64,000 nucleotides of DNA from Actinomycetaceae bacterium (GTDB taxonomy: Bacteria > Actinomycetota > Actinomycetes > Actinomycetales > Actinomycetaceae): NCBI GenBank assembly GCA_030537615.1, contig JAUNVP010000002.1:62001-126000 (forward strand). Direction: 5' to 3'. The notes below the pieces were generated by a model. It ran no database searches. It was given only the letters and a program-made list of their open reading frames with translations, and had not been told where the DNA came from. Of the stretch, positions 53,475 through 63,400 are shown piece by piece. Within the stretch, counting starts at the first letter, position 1, and every line of letters begins with the position of its first letter. The translations under genes and the position numbers were made by a program.

Positions 53475-54230
53475 TTATCCGATGTATCTGTCTGCCCACG
53501 CCGCAATAATTCTCGCCGCCCACCGTCCGATCGCGGGCCGTGTCAGCAGATGATCAGCACCATCGAGAGCAATAAAACTCTTCGGCATGGGTGCACGCCG
53601 GTAGATTTCGTTGGCGTGGCTAATGTCTACGACTGTGTCTTGCGGCGAATGCATGACGAGAAGTGGAACCGGGAGTCGCTGAATGCGGCGCATATGTTCA
53701 GTCTGATTGTGTAAGTCATCAATGAGGGGTGCTCCGATCAGCACGGTATGTCCGGCGACCACGGCCTCTACGATCCCGTCCTCCCCGATAGTTTTCAGTT
53801 GGTCGGCGAGCTGCCGGGCGACGAAACTAGGGTCGGAGGGCGCGGCGAGCGTGGCGACGGCCTTAATGGTAGATATGCGTTCGGTTGCTGCGAGAACTGC
53901 TGCTCCGCCAAGCGAGTGCCCGATGAGCAGCCCAACCGTGCGCCCTTCACTGGCCATCCATTCGCTTGCCGCGACGAGATCGTCGACGTCGGCACTAAAG
54001 GTCGATTCGGTGAAGTGCCCGGCGGATTGACCAAGACCCGCAAAATCGAAGCGCAGCACCCCGATCCTCATGTTCTTGAGGGCTTTGGCCACGCGCGCAA
54101 CGGCGGGATAGCTCTTGTTGCAGGTGAAGCAGTGCGCGATGATGGCATACGTCGTCACGGGGCCATCGGGTAGATCAAGTATCCCGGATAGTTCTAGGCC
54201 GCGAGCGCCCTCGAACGTCACGTTTTCCAC
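53475..54230 (-). CDS. Alpha/beta-hydrolase
   Basis: This 251-residue serine hydrolase has the nucleophile elbow GHSLGG (Ser near 107), an acid in VMHSPQDTVVD near 195 and His in ALDGADHLL near 228, a complete catalytic triad. It lacks a signal peptide. This group (YfhR/BAAT-like cytoplasmic hydrolases) includes esterases and acyl hydrolases; substrate unknown. It is 30 bp downstream of the YeiH-type transporter gene in the same direction and may share its transcript. Confidence 0.78.
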   Translation of the reverse strand: MENVTFEGARGLELSGILDLPDGPVTTYAIIAHCFTCNKSYPAVARVAKALKNMRIGVLRFDFAGLGQSAGHFTESTFSADVDDLVAASEWMASEGRTVGLLIGHSLGGAAVLAATERISTIKAVATLAAPSDPSFVARQLADQLKTIGEDGIVEAVVAGHTVLIGAPLIDDLHNQTEHMRRIQRLPVPLLVMHSPQDTVVDISHANEIYRRAPMPKSFIALDGADHLLTRPAIGRWAARIIAAWADRYIG

Positions 54231-54260
54231 GGTTCCCCTTTCGTTGCCTACCTTTCGTTC

Positions 54261-55379
54261 TTATACGAATGCGATGACGAGAGCAAACGATACGAGGGTG
54301 GCAACGAGCATGGCGATAAATCCGAGGACCAATCCCCTTCCGCCACGAGTGAGAAGAGTCTTGAGGTGAACTCCGGCACCCATTGCTCCCATCGCGATAA
54401 TGAGCAGAATCGACGCGGCGGTGTTGAGGACGTGGAATGTCGGACTCAAGAATTCGGCCCAGCCCAGCCATCCAGCTATCGATCGGATCATCATTGTGGC
54501 GAGGAATCCGACAACAAATGCTGGAATGGTCATTGATGATCCACGCTTTTGCGACAGGTCGGGAAAGTAGTCGCCTTCAATCCGCCCTTCGGCGAGGGCG
54601 CGAGCACGTCCCATCGAGACGATAGTCTTCTCGCGATAGGTCTCGAGATAGCCGACGAAGGCAACCAATGGAGCGAGGAGGACGACGCGACCGAGCTTGG
54701 TGACTGTGGCGACATCGAGAATGGTGTCGGAATGGGTGAATCCGGCTGAGGCAACAACTTGACCAACTTCGTGGACCGACGTCCCAATCCACACGCCGGT
54801 TTGCGTAGGGGTGAGACCAAAGACTGAGGCAAGTGCCGGAATAAGGAGCATGGTTGCCGTTCCATACAAGGTAACTGAAGCAATCGCAGTAGCAGAGGCA
54901 ACTCCAACCTCTTCGTCGTGGTCGGCCCACCTGGGATCGGGACGCACGACGGAGGACATTCCAGCTACTGCGGCCGCCCCGCAAATGGCCGTGCCGGTCG
55001 CAGTCAGGACACGTACGGAATGTGGGGTGCGCATGCGTCGCCCGATAAAGAGGGTCACGAAGTACACGGATACGACCGTGCCGGTGATCGCTACGATTGG
55101 GCCGATACCGAGGTCAATGACATCGGGAAGAGCCAGCCGAAAACCGAGGAGAACTACGCCAAGTCTCAGAACAGTCTTTCCAGAAAATGCAAAACCCGCT
55201 TCAAATGAGGGGCGCACCAGGCCGGTGTTGCGCAGAATCATGCCGATAATAATGGCGATCAGCATGCCCGATAACAGTGGTACGGCCATGTTTATTACGT
55301 GGGATACGGTTGCGACAACCATCATGATTAGCAATCCAGGGAGGATAGCCCGCGATCGGTTTATGAGTTCACTTTTCAC
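54261..55379 (-). CDS. YeiH-family (UPF0324) putative anion exporter
   Basis: This 372-residue membrane protein has about ten hydrophobic helices and the family pattern: VPLLSGMLIAIIIGMILRNTG near the start, FSGKTVLRLGVVLLGFRLAL near 66, TATGTAICGAAAVAGMSSVV near 128 and GTSVHEVGQVVASAG near 200. Members are annotated as putative sulfate exporters, but few have been tested. It is divergent from the lipoprotein gene at 55.6 kb. The substrate here is unknown. Confidence 0.82.
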   Translation of the reverse strand: MKSELINRSRAILPGLLIMMVVATVSHVINMAVPLLSGMLIAIIIGMILRNTGLVRPSFEAGFAFSGKTVLRLGVVLLGFRLALPDVIDLGIGPIVAITGTVVSVYFVTLFIGRRMRTPHSVRVLTATGTAICGAAAVAGMSSVVRPDPRWADHDEEVGVASATAIASVTLYGTATMLLIPALASVFGLTPTQTGVWIGTSVHEVGQVVASAGFTHSDTILDVATVTKLGRVVLLAPLVAFVGYLETYREKTIVSMGRARALAEGRIEGDYFPDLSQKRGSSMTIPAFVVGFLATMMIRSIAGWLGWAEFLSPTFHVLNTAASILLIIAMGAMGAGVHLKTLLTRGGRGLVLGFIAMLVATLVSFALVIAFV

Positions 55380-55556
55380 GTGCTTATCGTTTCACACGAC
55401 AGCCTCCGAATAACAGAACCGTCCATGGGATTTGCCTGCGCTATCTCGCAGAACGTCACGATTCTGATTCAATCTGCACGGTAGACGAAAAGCCCTGTGA
55501 CCTGAGATAACTCAACGAGTATGCTCAAAAGGTCCGTAGACGAAATGAGGAATCCC

Positions 55557-56354
55557 ATGAAATCAACACTGCGTCCACTCACCATTGCTGCTCTCGTATG
55601 TTCTCTCTCACTCCCTCTGTCCGCCTGCGGCGGAAGTAACTCTGCGTCGGAAAACGGCGGCGAGCCCAGCACTGATACCTCCGCAACCGCTACCTCCACT
55701 ACCACTGAGAATGAGCCGACGGAAGCTCCCGAAAGCTCCGTTGAAAATGTTCTCGCATCCATGTCCCCCGACGAGATTGAAGCAAAACTAGCGACAGTTT
55801 CAGTTGACGGCAAGCCGTTAACTATCTCCCTGTCACATCAAGAACTGACTGAAATGGCGCAAACGCTCGGCGATTCATTTGAAGAAATGCTCGAGTCCAT
55901 GACCGTCGAACCCGCCGAGTGTCTCAACATGGCGCAAGAAGCACAGAAGATGCAGAAACTATCCAATATCGAGTTCGCAGTCGCGGCAAACACCGCAGAC
56001 AATCAGATTTCGGTTTTTGTGCAAAAGGTGGATTTTGACATGTCGGCATCCATCGACAACATAATCACGTACGCAACCACATGCCCCGACGTCTCTATTG
56101 AACTTCCCGGCTTGGGTTTGAAATCTCAGGTCTCTCAAACCGCAACGTCGTCACATATTCCCCCGCTTAATTCGGGAGTGATCCTCACGCAGGAGCAAAA
56201 AACCGGCGACATCAACTCTTCCACGTACACCTACTATGGGGCAGATCCAGAATCCGGCTTATTTGTTCTGGTTAACGCACCGGTGACATCGCCTTCCACC
56301 GACGTGTTTGAAGCATTAGTTACGGACGTGATCAACCAGCTGAATACTCGGTAA
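55557..56354 (+). CDS. Lipoprotein, paralogue A
   Basis: This 265-residue exported lipoprotein has a signal peptide and lipobox LSAC, then a low-complexity Ser/Thr/Glu linker (about 25-60) and a folded domain with MSPDEIEAKLATVSVDGKPL. Two cysteines (AECL and TTCPDV) align with those of paralogue B and could form a disulfide. No known domain was recognised. The ATG at 55557 has GAGGAA 7 bp upstream. It precedes paralogue B by 243 bp, which include remnants of the intergenic repeat. Confidence 0.7.
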   Translation: MKSTLRPLTIAALVCSLSLPLSACGGSNSASENGGEPSTDTSATATSTTTENEPTEAPESSVENVLASMSPDEIEAKLATVSVDGKPLTISLSHQELTEMAQTLGDSFEEMLESMTVEPAECLNMAQEAQKMQKLSNIEFAVAANTADNQISVFVQKVDFDMSASIDNIITYATTCPDVSIELPGLGLKSQVSQTATSSHIPPLNSGVILTQEQKTGDINSSTYTYYGADPESGLFVLVNAPVTSPSTDVFEALVTDVINQLNTR

Positions 56355-56370
56355 CGAAGGCGGTAAAGGG

Positions 56371-56411
56371 AGAGCCTACGACCGGAAAGCATCCGTTAGA
56401 AAGAGCCTACG
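56371..56411. repeat. Intergenic repeat remnant, copy 5
   Basis: Two direct AGAGCCTACG units, 30 bp apart, between the two lipoprotein genes. They match the right arm of the hairpin element found at 27.8, 38.8 and 40.7 kb, but no full hairpin is left. Confidence 0.5.
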
Positions 56412-56597
56412 GGACGGGCACGTGAGAGGCCGGGCCCATATTTGCAGAAGCTCCAGGACGGCGACCACACGAAAGCCGACGAGCAGCTGCAACACGAATG
56501 GATTCCGTTATGTTGCAGATCACAGGTGCGTAGACTTTAGGTAGTGGCGATGTTTCCCCACTCCTCCGTCACTCGATCGACAACCAGTGAGGCCCTC

Positions 56598-57383
56598 ATG
56601 AAATCCCTGCTCCGCACTATTGGTGCAACAACTATTGTTTGTTCACTCATACTTCCACTCACCGCTTGCGGTGATGGTACGACGTCCTCATCCACTGATT
56701 CGCCGGGAAGTTCAGAATCGGTATCGTCATCAGAAGACCAAGCGCACGTTTCAGCCCGACAAAAACTCGGCGGCAAACTAGCGGCCATGACACCCGCGCA
56801 AATCGAAGGCACACTCACCGGTATGTCATTCGATGGCGAACCACTGGTGGCAGAAGTGCCGTACACGGAACTCACCGAGACTACTCGCAGTGAGGGAGAG
56901 CGTATTCGAGAATCTCTCGATGACATACAGATAGAACCCAAGGATTGCTTAGAACTGTCGCGGTTAACAGATGCCAGCTCTTTGACCTCCGACCTCGCAT
57001 ACGTCATTGCGGCAGCAACTGAGAGCCACTCGGTTGCTGTAATCATTCAAAAGATCGATTCGGACGTATCCGAGTTCATCGATCATCTCGTCGAATTCGC
57101 CGATGAGTGTCCTGAATACACCATGACGCTGGCAGACACCGACATGAGCGTGACTACCAAGCAGTCCGCACAGCGTGCCTCTGATCCGCCACTGGCTCAA
57201 GGTGCCATCCTCTCGCATGACCAGCAGGTGCAAGGCGATAGCAATAGTAATCAAACAATGAACTTGTATACGGTCGATCCGACCAATGGCATTGTTGTTT
57301 GGGTTCAAGCTCCTGGAACTGTCAAAGCAACTGACCTTGAAACTCAATCTCGTCTACTCCTCGAACACTTGGCTACCGGCTAA
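56598..57383 (+). CDS. Lipoprotein, paralogue B
   Basis: This 261-residue exported lipoprotein has a signal peptide and lipobox LTAC, a Ser-rich linker, then a domain alignable with paralogue A (MTPAQIEGTLTGMSFDGEPL; paired Cys in KDCLEL and DECPEY; a shared VIIQKIDSDVSEFIDHLVEFADECP region). The two are therefore a tandem duplication that has diverged. Function unknown. The ATG at 56598 has GTGAGG 6 bp upstream. It converges with the surface-protein gene at a large palindrome. Confidence 0.7.
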   Translation: MKSLLRTIGATTIVCSLILPLTACGDGTTSSSTDSPGSSESVSSSEDQAHVSARQKLGGKLAAMTPAQIEGTLTGMSFDGEPLVAEVPYTELTETTRSEGERIRESLDDIQIEPKDCLELSRLTDASSLTSDLAYVIAAATESHSVAVIIQKIDSDVSEFIDHLVEFADECPEYTMTLADTDMSVTTKQSAQRASDPPLAQGAILSHDQQVQGDSNSNQTMNLYTVDPTNGIVVWVQAPGTVKATDLETQSRLLLEHLATG

Positions 57384-57400
57384 GATGTCTCCAGAGCAAA

Positions 57401-57434
57401 CTCATGGGGCCGACCACGTGGTCGGCCCCATGAG
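57401..57434. terminator. Bidirectional terminator, 34-bp perfect palindrome
   Basis: CTCATGGGGCCGACCAC followed directly by its own reverse complement, 17-bp arms, with no unpaired bases beyond the turn. It lies between the converging ends of lipoprotein B and the surface protein, 17 and 14 bp from their stops. Confidence 0.8.
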
Positions 57435-57448
57435 TTATGTGCTAGTAA

Positions 57449-60400
57449 CTAGTTCTGCTGTCTACGACGAATCGTCACAAACATCATTCCAACGAGCAAC
57501 AGTGCAATCGCGACTATTGCTTGCGGTCCAGCGTCCACACCGGTAACCGGCAGAGTTTCAACATGGGTCGGACTCTGTGACGGTGTGACATCACCGGTTG
57601 GAGTTGAGCTCGAATCGTCAGACGGATCACCTGAGGGAGCCGGAGTTGGCTCACCACTCGGGTCGTCCGTCGGCTCACCACTCGGGTCATCCGAAGGATC
57701 GTCTGACGGGTCTTCCGTCGGCTCCGGTGTCACAGAACCATCAGCCGTAGCGGTGTTGTTCTCTGATACGGGATCGGTCGTGGTGGACATAACCGACGCA
57801 CTATTCGATACCGTGGTGCCCGCGTCACTGGCTAGCTCGCCAACAATGTCGAAGCTGATAGAAGCTCCAGGCTGCATGGTCTCGAAAGCACAGGTGACAA
57901 CGTTCGCATCCACCGAACATTCCGGAATGTCACCATCAATGCGCGCATTGTGCATGGTTGCGGGCAAGACATCCGTCACGACGACATCAACCGCAGTCGA
58001 TGGGCCGAAGGAATTGACTCCCACACGCCAGCGAATCTCTCCACCAGCTTGCGGCGTTCCGATGAGTTCCTTGGTGATGGCCAGATCCGCTTGCGGCGTC
58101 AGCTTTCCGGTAACCGTCGTCGAATTGTCCGATTCATCGGGATCATCGGCTGTCGTTGTCACGGTTGCCGTGTTACTCAACTCACCAGTCATATCGGCAT
58201 CAACAACCGCTGTCACGGTAATCGTTGCCTGCTGGCCAGCGGGGAGAACATCCAACGTGCAGGTGACGATACTGGAGCCGTCAGTGGTGGTTTCCTCACA
58301 CGACACAGGTGCATCTTCGATGGTGCCGCTGACTGAAATCCAGCTCAGACCCGCGGGAAGCAGATCCTCAATCACAACTCCCGTGGCAGCCGAAGGACCG
58401 GCGTTAGTTGCCACGATGGTGTATGTCACCGATTCACCCGGGATAGCTGTGTCAGAATCCATCGTCTTCACGACGGACACGTCGGAAACCGAATCAACCG
58501 GTGTTTCAAGGAGGAACTCGTTGTTATCCAGGTTCGAATCTGGAGTATCCGAGCTAACCGTCACCATGTTCGTCACTTGGCCACTGGTTGTTTCTTCCAA
58601 TTTCACCGTGAGGTAAAGATCGTGGCTTGCTCCCGGCGCAATCGATGCGAAGGTGCAGGTAACGGTCTTACCGTTGATCTCGCAGGGGGCGGGACCTTGA
58701 ATCGAATCGGCGGTGGCATCAACCGGCAATATATCCGTAACCACCACGTTGCTCGCAACCGAGGGCCCGGCATTAGCCACCGTAATGGTGTACATTCCTG
58801 CTTCGCCAGCGGTCAATGGGCTTGGGTCAACAGTCTTGATGACGCTGACATCAGCATCGGCCTTCACCTCGGTTGACGAACTCGATGAGTTATCATCCGC
58901 GCCATCTTCCGGCTCGGGGGTATCGGAGCTCACCGTCGCGGTGTTCGTCATGGTTGAGGCCGTATCCGCACTCGCATCAACTGCACCGACTACCTCAACG
59001 GTTGCGGTAGCACCTGCGGCGAGTTCGGCAAGTTCACACGTAATAGTGGACTCGACGACCTCACAGGTCAGCGACTCAGACGTGTAACTGTCGAAGGAGA
59101 CGCCCTCGGGCAACGTGTCGGACAGGACGACAGCGCGAGCCGTTGACGGGCCGGCGTTACCGATCGTCATCGTCCACGTTGCCGACTCACCGGCGATGAC
59201 CTCAGCCGGGCCGCTCTTGGCAATAGTGAGATCCGCGACCTGCTTGACGGAGGTCGTTGACGAGCTCGAGTTATTCGAGTCGGTCGGATCCGGTGTATCG
59301 GAGCTGACCTGCGCAGTGTTCGTCATCGTGGTGTCAGTGAGATCGGACTTCACCGTTCCGGTGACCACTGCCGAAGCAGTTGCACCGGAAGCGAGCGTTC
59401 CGAAGTCACAGCTCAGCGCGTGATCGTCAACCAGGCAGGAGCCGAGTGTTCCATCGGTCAGTTGCACCGAAGCTCCGGCCTCAATCGCGTCGGGCAACGT
59501 ATCTGTCACCGCAACGTTCACCGCGTCGGACGGTCCGCTGTTGGTCACGGCAACGGTCCATTCCACGGTTTCACCAGCAATCACCTGATCCGGGCCAGTC
59601 TTGACAATCGCGAGATCGGCGTCCGTTCCGGTAGTGGTGCGAGCAGTTGCCGTGTTATTTGACTCGTCGGGGTCCGGCGTATCAGAAGTAACCGTGGCCG
59701 TGTTCTCAATCTCTGCGGCATTTGCCACGTCGCTCGGAACATTGACGGTGATTGTCGCCGTGACGCTTGCGCCCGCGGCTACGGTCCCAAGGTCACATGA
59801 CACTGTGCCATCAAGTTCGCTGCAACCTTCGCCCTCAACGCTGACAAAGTCAACGTCGGCAGGTAGAACGTCCGTGACAACGGTGTTGCGCGCATCGGAC
59901 AAGCCGTTGTTGCTCACCGTCAGCGTGTACGTCAGGTCGGAGCCGGCTACGGCCTCACCAGCGGTCTTGACGATCGCGAGATCGGCGGAGGTTTCAACGG
60001 TGTCGGTGACCGACGACGAGTTATTCGACTCATCGGGATCGGTTGATGACGTGCCCGCTGTAGCGGCGTTGGTCAGGTCGCCCGTGAGGGAGGACGCAAC
60101 GTCCGCGCTCACCGTAACCTCTGCACTTTCACCAACCGCAAGATCAGCGAGGGCGCAGTCGATCTGGGAGTCAACAACGGTACATTCACCAGTCGGCGCA
60201 TTAACAACGACATTGGACAACCCCTCGGGGAGGGTGTCGCTGACGGTAACATCTCGCGCCAGGGACGGGCCGGCATTCGATGCGACGAGCGTGTACGTCA
60301 CGGTTCCACCGGCAACCGGCGCAGTGACCGTGGTCTTTACCATCGATACGTCAGATACCGGACCAGTGGGGGTGAACGTCGCGCTCGACGTGTTGTTTTC

Positions 60401-63400
60401 GGGAGCTGGGTCCACCGTCGAGGTCGATACGCGACCGGCGTTGACGATCGGATCGGTTGCATTCCACGAGTCACTCAGTTGAGCGACTACCGTAGCTGTT
60501 GCCGTGTCGCCCACAGCCAGGTCTCCGGCCTCACACGCAACCGTGTTTGCCGTGACTGTGCATGCATCGTCGGTGGCGGCGGTTGCTGAAGTGACCGTCA
60601 GGCCCTCGGGCAACACGTCGCTCATGACGACATCGCGTGCGGTTGACAAACCATTGTTCGTGGCGGTCAGCGTGTAGGTCACGCTTTCGCCCGGGGCAAT
60701 GGAGTCGGCGCTGACGGTCTTAGCTAATGCAACATCCGCGGACTGCGTGATCTCCGTGCGTGAACCGGAGGTGTTGTTCCCCTCATCCGGGTCAGCGGTC
60801 GTGGTCGTAACACTGGCAGTGTTATCGAGGGGGCCGGCGGCAGCATCCGAATCAACGGTTCCCGTGACCGCAATAGTGACGGGAGCGTTGGGATCGAGAT
60901 CGCCGAGGGCGCAGCTGAGCTGCCCGTCGGCCTCGGTGCATTCGGCTCCAGTGACTCCATCGAATATGACGTTCGCTGGGAGGACGTCCGTCACTTCAAC
61001 GGTCCGTGCAACACTCGGGCCCGCGTTATTCACGACAAGGTTCCACGTAATGGTATCTCCCGCGATCACCGTATCCGGTGCGGACTTGGTGATCGAAACG
61101 TCTGCTGACGTAGTGACACCAACCGTGGCAGATGAACCGTTGTTGCTCGGATCCGGGTCCGTCACTGCCGACGAAGTCGCGGCCGTGTTGGTGAACTCGG
61201 AGGTGGTGGAATCCACTGGCACCGTGAACGTCAGGTTCGCGGTAGCTGAGTTTCCAACCGCGATGATTCCGAGCCTACAGATGACGTTCTCACCGGAAGC
61301 AGAAATCTCGCAGTTATCGTCGTAGCTGTCGAGCACCATTCCCGCGGGGAGGCCGTCGGCAACAACGACGTTGGTCGCAACGGACGGGCCGTTATTCGTG
61401 ACCTTGAGCGCGTAGGATACGGATTCACCAGCGGCGATCTGCGTCGCATCAGCAGTCTTTTCGAGGACGAGGTCGGCGCGCGGTGTTGAAGTACCCGAAA
61501 CTGATGAGGAGTTATTCGACTCATCCGGATCGGGCGTATCGGACGAAACGGTGGCAGTATTTTCCACATTGCCGGTCAAGTCTGCGGTCACCGTGCCGGT
61601 TACCGTGACGGTTGCTGTCGCGTCGACATCCAGTGATGCAACCGTGCAGGTTACGTCGCCGGAGCTATCGACAGCATCAGCAACCGAACAGGCGACACCA
61701 TCAGAGCCGACGACCGTCACGTCACTGAGACCAGCAGGCAACGTATCAGAAACACTGACATTGGTCGCCACCGACGGACCCGCATTAGCAATATCCAACG
61801 TGAACGTCACAGACTCACCCGGAACCGGATTAGCCACATCCATCGACTTCACAACCGACACATCCGCCTTAGGCGAAGATGTACCAGTCACCGACGACGA
61901 GTTATTCGACTCATCCGGATCAGGCGTATCCGATGAAGCCGTCGCCGTATTCACAACGGTTTCTTCGGTGTAATCGGCCGGAACATTGACGTTAATGGTC
62001 ACTGTTCGGCTACCCACCGGCATATCACCAATCAGGCAGTCGACGTCTTGACCGGTTACTGCACATACCGTGTCATCATCAAGCACGGCAGAAACAATCT
62101 CCAAGCCAGCGGGCACAGAATCCTTGACATGCACACCGCGGGCAAGTGACGGACCATCATTCGTTACGATGACCGTGAACGTCACAGACTCACCCGGAAC
62201 CGGATTAGCCACATCCATCGACTTCACAACCGACACATCCGCCTTAGGCGAAGATGTACCAGTCACCGACGACGAGTTATTCGACTCATCCGGATCAGGC
62301 GTATCGGACGAAACGGTGGCAGTATTTTCCACATTGCCGGTCAAGTCTGCGGTCACCGTGCCGGTTACCGTGACGGTTGCTGTCGCGTCGACATCCAGTG
62401 ATGCAACCGTGCAGGTTACGTCGCCGGAGCTATCGACAGCATCAGCAACCGAACAGGCGACACCATCAGAGCCGACGACCGTCACGTCACTGAGACCAGC
62501 AGGCAACGTATCAGAAACACTGACATTGGTCGCCACCGACGGACCCGCATTAGCAATATCCAACGTGAACGTCACAGACTCACCCGGAACCGGATTAGCC
62601 ACATCCATCGACTTCACAACCGACACATCCGCCTTAGGCGACAGGCCCACAGTTGCAGTTGAGCCATTATTGCTCGTATCAGGATCGTCAACACCCGATG
62701 AGGTTGCGGCATCGTTGTCAATCTGAGTCGCTGTGCTGTAGGCCGGGACCTTGAGGGTGAGAGCTGCCGTGGCACTTTCACCAACGGCCAAGTCGCCGAC
62801 CTGGCAAACCAGGCTCCGACCCGACGGTTGCTCCATCACTACACAATCATCGTCGTAGCTAACCAGTTCCGTACCGGTGGGAATTCCGTCGGAAATCGTT
62901 ACCGTCGTCGCGACGGATGGGCCGTTGTTCGTGACCTTCAGCGTGTAATCAACGGTGTTGCCGGGAGCAACCTCTGCAACACTCGCAGACTTCTCGAGGA
63001 CGAGATCGGCCTTCGGAGTTGCCTGGGTTGTGACCGACGATGTGTTATTACCTTCGCTGGGATCGGGCGTATCGGACGAGGCCGAGGCCGCGTTTGTCAG
63101 GCTACCGGTGAACGCCGAGTCGAGCGTGCCCGAAACGGTAATCGTTGCCGCTTGACCAACCGCGAGAGCGCCGACGGTACAAGATACATCTCCTGAACTG
63201 GCCGCCGGATCGGCGGGATCAGCAACCGAACACGTGAGGTCACCGGCGGGGCCGGTTCCACTTGCGCTTACGTCACTGAGTCCAGCAGGAAGAGCATCGG
63301 TTACAACGACGCCCGCCGCATCGGAGGGGCCGTTATTCGTTGCCGTCACGGTGTAGCTCACGGTTTCACCAGGGACCACACCATCGGAAGCGAGAGACTT

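Noticed and set aside
57585..63155. Long plus-strand frames of up to 343 residues across the surface protein gene
   Set aside because: They are Ser/Val/Thr-rich mirror images of the repeats on the minus strand. They appear because of biased codon use, have no ribosome sites and break at each repeat.
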